NCBI RefSeq assembly: GCF_000282475.1
Contig: NZ_AKJF01000009.1
Span: forward strand, 1-49,340
Direction of reading: 5' to 3'
Origin: Pseudomonas sp. GM78
GTDB taxonomy: Bacteria; Pseudomonadota; Gammaproteobacteria; Pseudomonadales; Pseudomonadaceae
DNA length: 49,340 nt
Part shown: positions 29,838-37,094 of the stretch, piece after piece
Numbering within the stretch: position 1 is the stretch's first letter
How the letters are laid out: each line of letters begins with the position of its first letter
The notes under the pieces: model-generated
The model's database searches: none
Seen by the model: the letters and a program-made list of their open reading frames with translations, nothing else
What the model was told of the DNA's origin: nothing
Program-made: the position numbers and the translations under genes

Positions 29838-30575
29838 TTAACCCAGGGTAATTGCGGAGCGTTGGCTGTACAGGGCGTCGACTTCCTTCTGCAGGCTGAC
29901 GACTTTCTGGTTCATTCTCTGAATGTTCATCTCCACTTGCCGGATCTCGGCGCTGGAGCCTTGTGAACGCTCGGCATCTGCCACCTTGCGGTACTCGGTG
30001 ACTTTGGTACGCATGTTGGCAAGGTCTTTGCGCAGGCGTGCGATGTCCGAATCGATCCCGGCGATTTGCGCCTGGGCCCTGTTCTTGTCGACTTTCTTGT
30101 TGGCGATGTCCTTTTTGATCTGGGCAATTTGCGCACGGTCATCATTGATCACTTGCTGAGCGGTCGCTGTCCGGGCGATCACGTTCTGCGTGTCTTGTTC
30201 GACGTCGCTGTTCATCTTCGCCAGGCGGGTGGTGGTGTCGGCGTATTGGGCGCGACGTTGATCCAGGTAATAGTTCGCGCCCATGGCCACGCCACACGCG
30301 GTAATACCGGCGGCGATGACGCACACGGTTTTGTTGTTGCTGTTGGACAGCGCGCAAGCAAGGATGCCGACACCAGCGCCGACGGCGCAGGCCTGGTATC
30401 CGGACTTGCTGAAGAACTCTGCGTCATTGCCCTGGGTCAGGCGCGGGTCGGGACCTTCACCTTCGCCATCGCCGAGCATGGAACTGCCAGTGTTGGCGCA
30501 ACCGGTCATTAGCAGGCTGCTGGCGACTACGAAAGCGATCTGTAGTTTGAAGCGAGTCCAAAGGCTGCGCGACAT
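29838..30575 (-). CDS. Coiled-coil lipoprotein in the TagQ position
   Basis: 245 residues. Lipobox SLLMTGC with Cys26, and Ala at +2, so probably outer membrane. Residues 62-106 are a glycine- and alanine-rich hydrophobic stretch (ACAVGAGVGILACALS, VIAAGITACGVAMGA) that may insert in a membrane; residues 110-235 form a coiled coil. In the T6SS threonine phosphorylation pathway the lipoprotein TagQ follows tagR and anchors TagR at the outer membrane. The position here is the same. Sequence kinship with TagQ I cannot confirm. Confidence 0.75.
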   Translation of the reverse strand: MSRSLWTRFKLQIAFVVASSLLMTGCANTGSSMLGDGEGEGPDPRLTQGNDAEFFSKSGYQACAVGAGVGILACALSNSNNKTVCVIAAGITACGVAMGANYYLDQRRAQYADTTTRLAKMNSDVEQDTQNVIARTATAQQVINDDRAQIAQIKKDIANKKVDKNRAQAQIAGIDSDIARLRKDLANMRTKVTEYRKVADAERSQGSSAEIRQVEMNIQRMNQKVVSLQKEVDALYSQRSAITLG

Positions 30576-30609
30576 GGTGAAACTCCTACGTAACGGTGTT
30601 GACGCGTTG

Positions 30610-32154
30610 TTATTGAGTGACGGTTTTGCAGCTGTTCAGCCAGGCTGCAGTGTCGATTTTTTGCTTTTGCAGGAACGCTTTCTGATTGGCCCAGTGCGTG
30701 CGCAAGTAAGGTTTCAGGTCTTGCAGCTGCTTGTTGCGGGTGATGATTTCTTCCATCACCGGGACTTGCGTTTCAAGCAGTGGCTGGCCGTACAAGGTAG
30801 CCGACTCCACCAGGCTGCTGGCGTAGTAACGGCTGAGTTTGTGCAGGCGGTCCTTTTGCTCCTCGAGCTTGCCTTTACGCATGTCGCAACTGGCGTCTTT
30901 GTCCGCACCTTCGCAATTGAGCTTGTAGTTCTTTTGCAGGAAGTCCACGTACTGGCCGTCGTCGAGCATCTTGGTGCACAGGAACGCACCCAGGTTGAGG
31001 CTGGCGCGGATCGCCTGGTCGCGGGTTTCTTCCTGCTGCTGGTTACTCGCGCGCAGCTGGTTCTCGAGGGCCTGGAGCTTTTCCTTGAGCGCTTTGTCTT
31101 CGACGCCCGAGGCGAGGCTGTTCAGCGATTGCACGGTGCCTTTGTCGGCGGATTCGGGTTCCTGGCTGCCGGTGCCGAGTTTCTTCCAGCTGCTCTCGAT
31201 GCTGGCGACTCGCTCGCGAGAGGTGAGGGTCGGGGAGACCAGTACCAGTCGCAGGCCGGTGGTCTTGTTTTTCACCTGGCCTTCGGCATTGTAATACGGT
31301 TCTTCCTTACGTAATGCAGTGTGCAGGTCGGCCTGCGCGGTCAGGTAGTTTCCGCCACGGACGACGTAGCCACCGGCCTGACCGTGCTGGCGGTCGAGTT
31401 TGTTCAGGCGAAACGGCTCGAACATCATTTCGTCGACGTTACCGAGCATGTCATGCAGGCCTAGCGGGTTGGGCTTTTGCAGGCCGGTCAATTGCACTTT
31501 GCCATTGGACGATTGCGCCCCGGCGAACCACTCGTAGGCGTTGATGCCTTCTGGCATCGGGTAGTGCGTGTCGCGGAATTCAGCAGCACCGACTTCCAGC
31601 CCGCCGCGCGCGGCGAACTCCCATTCGACCTCGGTCGGCAGGCGCAGGAAACCCAAGGCGCCGTCCTCCTTTGGCAGCTTGCCGGCGGCGTTTTTGCGCA
31701 GCCACAGGTTGTACTTGTCGGCGGCGTCGATGGCTTGCACCCAGCTCACCGCCGTTTGCGGCAAGCGCAGCTTGGTGGCGGCGGTGGGGCAGGTCGCTTC
31801 GGTCAGTGCGGCGTATTGCAACTGACTCATCTCGTACTTGGCCATCAGGTAGTAGCGGGACTTGTCGTTCTTGGCCCCGGTAAAACTGCCGGCGATAAAG
31901 GTCGGGCGGGTCTGCTCGACATAGCCGTATTCCGCGCCGTCCTGACCGATGTTGATCGGGTAGTCATCCAGGGGGCCTGCGACCGGAATGAACACCTTGC
32001 GAAACACCATCGAACCGTCGCAGGGCATCGGCAGCACGACATCGCCAGCCTCGGGCATTGGGTTGTAATACTTCTCTTCCCAGCCCGCCGCCGAGGCGTC
32101 GAGCAAGTAGCCGAGGCTCAGGGGCAACAGCAAGCCAAAACGTTTATAGCTCAC
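30610..32154 (-). CDS. TagR-like SUMF1/FGE-fold periplasmic protein without catalytic cysteines
   Basis: 514 residues. Signal peptide 1-23 (cleavage near ASA-AGW). Residues about 45-310 form a SUMF1/formylglycine-generating-enzyme domain: RYYLMAKYEMSQLQYAALTE, FLRLPTEVEWEFAARGG, NPLGLHDMLGNVDEMMFEP, YVVRGGNYLTAQADLH. Where true FGE has two cysteines after RGGS (about six residues apart), this protein has Thr and Leu, so it cannot be a formylglycine-generating enzyme of the known type. Residues 315-514 are a helical extension absent from simple SUMF proteins. It overlaps the permease gene by 11 bases. In T6SS, TagR binds the periplasmic part of the kinase PpkA. Confidence 0.83.
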   Translation of the reverse strand: MSYKRFGLLLPLSLGYLLDASAAGWEEKYYNPMPEAGDVVLPMPCDGSMVFRKVFIPVAGPLDDYPINIGQDGAEYGYVEQTRPTFIAGSFTGAKNDKSRYYLMAKYEMSQLQYAALTEATCPTAATKLRLPQTAVSWVQAIDAADKYNLWLRKNAAGKLPKEDGALGFLRLPTEVEWEFAARGGLEVGAAEFRDTHYPMPEGINAYEWFAGAQSSNGKVQLTGLQKPNPLGLHDMLGNVDEMMFEPFRLNKLDRQHGQAGGYVVRGGNYLTAQADLHTALRKEEPYYNAEGQVKNKTTGLRLVLVSPTLTSRERVASIESSWKKLGTGSQEPESADKGTVQSLNSLASGVEDKALKEKLQALENQLRASNQQQEETRDQAIRASLNLGAFLCTKMLDDGQYVDFLQKNYKLNCEGADKDASCDMRKGKLEEQKDRLHKLSRYYASSLVESATLYGQPLLETQVPVMEEIITRNKQLQDLKPYLRTHWANQKAFLQKQKIDTAAWLNSCKTVTQ

Positions 32155-33367
32155 GCAGACTCTCCGCAGGTTGGATGTTGATGGCTCGCAGGGCGCCGAT
32201 CATGGCCACCAATGCAGCGACCAGGAAGGTCAGGAGCAGGGCGGCGACGCCATGCCAGACGGTGATGTGGCAAACGAAGGTGCCGGTGGCCTGGCTGCCA
32301 CCGAGCAGGTAGTCGAACAAATGACTGCCCACGGCATAAGACCCCAGCCCGCCCACGTAGCCGGCCAGACTCAGCACCAGCGCCTGCAGGACCACGAAAC
32401 CGCCGACGGACCTGCGCTTGAAACCCAGCAGGCGCAGGACTGCCAGGCTTTTGCGTTTACGATCGATGTTGGCCAGGAACGCGCCAACCATGGACGCCAC
32501 GCAGCCGATCAGCGCCGCGATGGCGATCACACCGAAGATCAACCCCAGCACATGGTTGATGGCTTTGACGTTGTCGATGTCGGCCAGTTGGCTCGACGTT
32601 TCGATGTGTTGTTCGTTGAGCCAGTGTTCCAGCGGCGCGACTTGATCGATGTCACGCGCATACACTCGGGCGCGGGCATACAGCGGTTGCAGGTTATCCT
32701 GAGGCTTGCCGGTGGTAATGCCGAACTCACTGACCTGATAACCGTCGCGAAAGCGCTCCAGAGCCAGCAACAGCGGCGGGGCGACAAACCCGGCAGCGCG
32801 ACCGAAGCGGGCACCGTCGAGCACGGCCAGTACCGTCAGCGTCATTTCGCCACGTTCATTGACACCCTCCAGGCGGCGCAAGGCCCGCAGCTGCACGCTG
32901 TCACCGGCCTTGGCTTGCAGGCGCTGCGCTGCGCTGGCGCTGAGGATCACTTGATTGCCGACGGGGTTGAGTGACGCCAGGTTCAATTGTGGGTCGCCGG
33001 GCTCGGTGGCGATGATTTCCGCGCCTTCGACAAACCGTTGCATGCCGATCAGCAGGTCAGCCTGGGTATTGAGCGAGCGGGTCTGGCCGAGGGCAAAACC
33101 GGTCTCGGGGCGTTGGCGCAAACGCTCGATCCAGGCCGAGTCGTAGTTGCCGTTGCTGAGCATCTTCACTTCAAGGTTGCGCGGGTCGCGCAGCAGTTCG
33201 TCCTGCAGTTGGCTGACCACCCCATGCTTGAGCCCGAACAGCAACAACAACGGCGCGATGACCGCCACCAGGGAGGCGGCGATACACAGCGAGACCTTGC
33301 GGTCGTGCCACAGGTCTTGCAGTGCCAGTGAGCCCAGCAGGCACAAGCGATCAGTCCATCGGTTCAA
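32144..33367 (-). CDS. FtsX/MacB-type ABC permease (TagS-like)
   Basis: 407 residues with one membrane helix near 22-46, a large periplasmic domain (50-265) and three helices at about 272-298, 325-350 and 375-396, the FtsX/LolE topology. The C-terminal LRAINIQPAESLREL is typical of this permease group. It begins 17 bases inside the ATPase gene and its end overlaps the SUMF gene, so the three are translationally linked. It has no role in bulk transport that can be read from sequence; members often transmit ATP-driven conformational change through the membrane. Confidence 0.85.
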   Translation of the reverse strand: MNRWTDRLCLLGSLALQDLWHDRKVSLCIAASLVAVIAPLLLLFGLKHGVVSQLQDELLRDPRNLEVKMLSNGNYDSAWIERLRQRPETGFALGQTRSLNTQADLLIGMQRFVEGAEIIATEPGDPQLNLASLNPVGNQVILSASAAQRLQAKAGDSVQLRALRRLEGVNERGEMTLTVLAVLDGARFGRAAGFVAPPLLLALERFRDGYQVSEFGITTGKPQDNLQPLYARARVYARDIDQVAPLEHWLNEQHIETSSQLADIDNVKAINHVLGLIFGVIAIAALIGCVASMVGAFLANIDRKRKSLAVLRLLGFKRRSVGGFVVLQALVLSLAGYVGGLGSYAVGSHLFDYLLGGSQATGTFVCHITVWHGVAALLLTFLVAALVAMIGALRAINIQPAESLREL

Positions 33368-34052
33368 ACAGCGTCTCCCCTTGATGGCTGATAGCGCCGA
33401 GTCGCGGCAAGCCGAAATCCTTCAGCAAGGCCCAATCATGGGACACAACGAGCGCACTCAGGCCCATGCTCGACACCAGGCTCAGGAGCAACTCGAACAA
33501 ACGCCGTGCACCGTGAGGGTCGAGCGCGGCGGTTGGCTCGTCGGCCAACAGCAGCAGCGGTTCATGGGCAATTGCCCGAACGCAGGCAACGCGCTGGCGT
33601 TCGCCGATCGACAAGGCCTGAGGTTGTTTATCCAGCAACCCTTGCAGGCGCAACACGTCAACCGCGTGGTCGATGTGATCGCTCCTGGCCGGCATTCCGA
33701 GCAAACGGCGCGGCAGGCTGATGTTGTCGCGCACGCTCAGGAACGGCAGCAAGCCACCGCTCTGCAAAATGAATCCCAAGTGCCGTGAACGCACCGCTGC
33801 CAGAGCAGGCTGGTCGTCCGTGGCGAGCAGTTGGGCGATATCCTGGGCGTGCGTCGGGCCCAGCCGAAAGCGCTCGAGTTCCACCGGCGCGAGCAACAGG
33901 CCGATGGCTTCGAGCAACGTGCTTTTGCCGCTGCCGCTCTCACCGGTGATGGCGAGGATTTCCCCAGCGCCGACCTGCAACTGCGGCAGTCGCACATGAT
34001 GAGCCTGTGCGCCTTCACCACGGCGCACCAGCAGGTTCTTGATATCGAGCAT
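33351..34052 (-). CDS. LolD-like ABC transporter ATPase (TagT-like)
   Basis: 233 residues. Walker A GESGSGKST (37-45), Q-loop FILQSGG, signature LSIGERQRVA (LSxGE instead of LSGGQ), Walker B LLLLADEPTAALD, switch His in VVSHD. Cytoplasmic partner of the permease that overlaps its end. The order ATPase, permease, SUMF protein, lipoprotein is that of tagT-tagS-tagR-tagQ. Confidence 0.88.
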   Translation of the reverse strand: MLDIKNLLVRRGEGAQAHHVRLPQLQVGAGEILAITGESGSGKSTLLEAIGLLLAPVELERFRLGPTHAQDIAQLLATDDQPALAAVRSRHLGFILQSGGLLPFLSVRDNISLPRRLLGMPARSDHIDHAVDVLRLQGLLDKQPQALSIGERQRVACVRAIAHEPLLLLADEPTAALDPHGARRLFELLLSLVSSMGLSALVVSHDWALLKDFGLPRLGAISHQGETLFEPMD

Positions 34053-34062
34053 GGGCGTCTCG

Positions 34063-36054
34063 TTAAGGCATCATTTCCAGCGGTACGGGGTAGACGTTGT
34101 CCCGCGCATCGCTGTCTTTGGCTAAAGCGACCCAACGATCGACATCGGCGTTGTAACGCTGGTAATGCCGCAGTTTGGTGTTCAGCGTGCGGATGAATTT
34201 TTCCTGTGCCAGGCCATCCCAGCTCTTCCAGGTCTCTTCATCCAGGTTCAGCACTTCACTCTGATAAGGCAGGTCTTCGAGGTATTCACCGAGGACGCCC
34301 ATGTCCGCCAGCTTGGCATTGCTGTTCTGCTTGAGCTGATTGGGATCGGCGCCCATGGTCGCCGCCACCGAGCGCAGGCGATTGAACATGTCTGTCGGCG
34401 AAATCAGGCCTTCGTTGGCAGCATCGAGAATCTGCTTCATCACGTCGCTCAAGTCGCTGAGCTGTGACTTGGTCAGCAGCACCCGCACGTCGGTGGTCGG
34501 GATGTTCTGCTTGATCAGGTCGCGGTCGGTGATCCATGCCTTGAACACTGGCGGTGCTTTGCTGTTGGTCTTCTCGCCGAGATAGGCCAGTTGCATGGCG
34601 TGGCCGATCAGCGCCGCGTCTTCGAGCATTTTTTTATCGGCCGGGTCCTGCTTGGCGTACGCCGCACTGCCGATGGCGTCTTCGCCCATATAGGCCGCTT
34701 TGACTTGTGTAGTGATCGCTGCGGCCAGTGCGTCAACCTTGCGCCCGAATTCCTGCACGTCGCCAGCGTTCACCGGGTAGTACAGCGAAGTGTTGGTGCC
34801 CGGGTAGGTCGACAGGTCCTTGTATTGCGCCTCGGCCTTCGCGTGGTCCTTGGCTCCGGCCGGGGTTTTCAGGTGCAGGGTGTAAATCGCCACGCCCGGG
34901 TTGGCGGCTTCAATACGCACCTGTGCAGCGCTCAAGCCGGTCTTGGACAGCTTGTCGTCACCTTCGATGGCGCCCGCATCGGTGATCAGCACCACGTAGC
35001 GTGCGCCGAACTGGTTCCAGTCGACCTTGTCGATGCTCTCCATGACGCCGGCAAACGAGTCTTCATCGAAGCTGCTGCTCGACACGGTGGCCTGTTTGAG
35101 GTCGGCAATCTTTGCGAAAAAGTCGGCGCTGTCTTTCACCTTGGTAGGGTCGGCGTACATCTTGGTGGTGTATTCCAGCCCCGGCACCGCCTGGGTGTTG
35201 GAGCGGAAAGCTACCAGGCCGAACTTGACCTGCTTGCCGAGGTTCTGCGCTTCGATCTTCTGGTAAACCTTGCGGATCGCCTCGCGGGTGCGGTCGATGT
35301 AGGGGTCCATCGAGATCGTCGAGTCGATGACAAATACCACGGCCGCACTGAATTCCTTCAGTTGGTTGGCCTTTTTGTCTTCGGCTTCCTTGCTGCCTGC
35401 AGCGCTGCCTGCAGCACCGCCCTTGGCGTTCTTGTCATCCGGCTTGCTGACGGAAGCGACGTTGAGCAGGCGCGTGCGGAAACCGCTTTCGGTCATGACT
35501 TCTTCGCCACTGAGCACCGGCAGCAGGTAGAACTGCTTTTGCAGGTCGACGAAGTATTCAGGTTCTTCAGCCAGCACGCCGGGTGCTTGCTGGCCCTTTT
35601 TCAGCGTGGCCCGCAGCGGCGCCACTTTGCTGACCGGGTCCGGCGCATCAAGAATGCCCTCGACGGTGGCGCGGTCCTTGAAAAACAGCAGCCGGTCGCG
35701 GTTGGCCGGGTTGGTGAAGGCCAGCGTCAGTTGCATCTTCCAGTCGGTGGTGCAGCTGGCAGGCAGCCAGCCAATGGTTTTGCCGTAGCTGTCGGGGCCG
35801 ACTTTCAGCCACTCGGCGTTGTTCGCCTGGGCGCGCTCGTACACATAAAAGCGGCTGAAGACGGGCGGTGCGTCGCCTGCCGCACCGCCCGCCGTCGGGC
35901 TGACTTTGCAGCCCGGCGTGGTCAGCACGCGTTGGAACAGGGTCTTTTTACCGGCCTGGATCAGCGGTTTGTCATCGGCCTGGGACAGCGGGCTGATGCA
36001 CAGCGCCAGTAATGCGGCACCGCTCAGCAGGAATCGACTCAGGGGCGAACGCAT
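34063..36054 (-). CDS. Secreted vWA protein resembling the periplasmic part of PpkA
   Basis: 663 residues from MRSPLSRFLLSGAALLALCI, with cleavage after SQA (residue 26); an upstream frame exists but loses the signal peptide. Residues 60-130 look like a small SH3-like domain (FYVYERAQ, TIGWLPASCTTDWKMQLTLA); residues 236-440 are a vWA domain whose MIDAS reads DSTIS, with Thr for the first Ser, and SFDEDSF and LITDAGA as other metal contacts. T6SS kinase PpkA has such a vWA domain after its transmembrane helix; this gene codes for that half alone, with no kinase. The start TGATG overlaps the stop of the upstream gene. Confidence 0.78.
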   Translation of the reverse strand: MRSPLSRFLLSGAALLALCISPLSQADDKPLIQAGKKTLFQRVLTTPGCKVSPTAGGAAGDAPPVFSRFYVYERAQANNAEWLKVGPDSYGKTIGWLPASCTTDWKMQLTLAFTNPANRDRLLFFKDRATVEGILDAPDPVSKVAPLRATLKKGQQAPGVLAEEPEYFVDLQKQFYLLPVLSGEEVMTESGFRTRLLNVASVSKPDDKNAKGGAAGSAAGSKEAEDKKANQLKEFSAAVVFVIDSTISMDPYIDRTREAIRKVYQKIEAQNLGKQVKFGLVAFRSNTQAVPGLEYTTKMYADPTKVKDSADFFAKIADLKQATVSSSSFDEDSFAGVMESIDKVDWNQFGARYVVLITDAGAIEGDDKLSKTGLSAAQVRIEAANPGVAIYTLHLKTPAGAKDHAKAEAQYKDLSTYPGTNTSLYYPVNAGDVQEFGRKVDALAAAITTQVKAAYMGEDAIGSAAYAKQDPADKKMLEDAALIGHAMQLAYLGEKTNSKAPPVFKAWITDRDLIKQNIPTTDVRVLLTKSQLSDLSDVMKQILDAANEGLISPTDMFNRLRSVAATMGADPNQLKQNSNAKLADMGVLGEYLEDLPYQSEVLNLDEETWKSWDGLAQEKFIRTLNTKLRHYQRYNADVDRWVALAKDSDARDNVYPVPLEMMP

Positions 36055-37091
36055 CACTTCTGCAACTCCTCGAAGCGCTGCTTGGCTTCGGCGTTGTTCG
36101 GGTCCTGGGTCAGGATGGTTTCGTACCAGTAGGCGGCGGTGGCGTTGTCCGCAGTCGGGAAGCACTCGCTGGCCTTGAGGTATTTAGGGTCGTATTCACG
36201 GGCATAGGCGTTGGCGATCAGCGCGTCACCGGCCTGGGCACGGTTGGCGTACAGGCGCTGGGCGACGCCGCAGTGCTTGCTGGCCTTGGCCTGGTTGATG
36301 ATCTCCAGCAATTTGGCACTGTCGGGCGCCGCCTTGATGCAGGTCTGGACGAAGGTCAGCTCGGGCAGGCTGTTCATGCTGTCGAGGGTGCAGGCTTGAG
36401 CGTCGGCGCCGGCAGGTGCGACGGGGGCGGTGGCAGTGGTGGCAACCGCAGGGGCCGGGGTGCGTTTGTAGAACCAGAATCCGGCGCCTGCCGCCAGCAG
36501 CAACACCACAATCAACAGACCGATCAGGCCTTTGTTGCTTTTTTTAACCGGTGCGGGAGGAGGCGAATAGGCAGGCTCGGTGTGCACCGACTCCAACTCC
36601 AGTTCTGGCTCGGCGGTGGACAGGGTCAGTTCAGGCAGGTCCGGGATCTCCGGGATCTCTGGTTCCGGTGCCGGTGCGCTCGGCGCCGTCAATTCGGCAC
36701 TGCCGTAAGTCGAACGTGTCTGGCCACCGGCCGTGGACGGCAGCAAACCAACGCCAGGGCGAACCACGCCTTTATCGGCATGACCGTGGCTCTGTTCGCG
36801 CAGTTCGATCTGGAATTGCGAGTTGGCGACGCCTTCCAGCAGCGGGTCGACCACGTCCGGACCGACCTGCGTCTCCAAAGCTTCGCCGTCGGCCGAGAGG
36901 TTGAAACGCGAGACCTTGAACCAGAATGGATTGTTGCTCCAGGCCTTTTGGTCCTGAAGGTAAAAACCGTCCTGGTTGCGCTGAATGGAAAACTCCAGCT
37001 GTTCCTCGCCACCCTGCCATTTCTTCACAGTGAGGCGGGCCTGGCCAGGCACATTGGGCTCTAACGCGAGCAGGTCGACACGAATTGGCAT
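36054..37091 (-). CDS. Single-pass membrane protein with FHA-like or beta N-terminus
   Basis: 345 residues. The N-terminal 100 residues look beta-rich (MPIRVDLLALEPNVPGQARL, DGFYLQDQKAWSNNPFWFKV); residues 135-182 are a Pro/Glu-rich linker; residues 188-208 form one membrane helix (GLIGLLIVVLLLAAGAGFWF); residues 225-345 are a periplasmic domain of helical repeats with paired cysteines, ending in a TPR-like unit (AAYWYETILTQDPNNAEAKQ). Not recognised as a named family. It lies 3 bases after srfC's stop and shares a TGATG with the vWA gene, so it very likely belongs to the complex. Confidence 0.75.
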   Translation of the reverse strand: MPIRVDLLALEPNVPGQARLTVKKWQGGEEQLEFSIQRNQDGFYLQDQKAWSNNPFWFKVSRFNLSADGEALETQVGPDVVDPLLEGVANSQFQIELREQSHGHADKGVVRPGVGLLPSTAGGQTRSTYGSAELTAPSAPAPEPEIPEIPDLPELTLSTAEPELELESVHTEPAYSPPPAPVKKSNKGLIGLLIVVLLLAAGAGFWFYKRTPAPAVATTATAPVAPAGADAQACTLDSMNSLPELTFVQTCIKAAPDSAKLLEIINQAKASKHCGVAQRLYANRAQAGDALIANAYAREYDPKYLKASECFPTADNATAAYWYETILTQDPNNAEAKQRFEELQK

Positions 37092-37094
37092 TGC

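Noticed and set aside
30610-32154. Formylglycine-generating enzyme for a sulfatase
   Set aside because: Catalytic cysteines are missing and no sulfatase gene is near.
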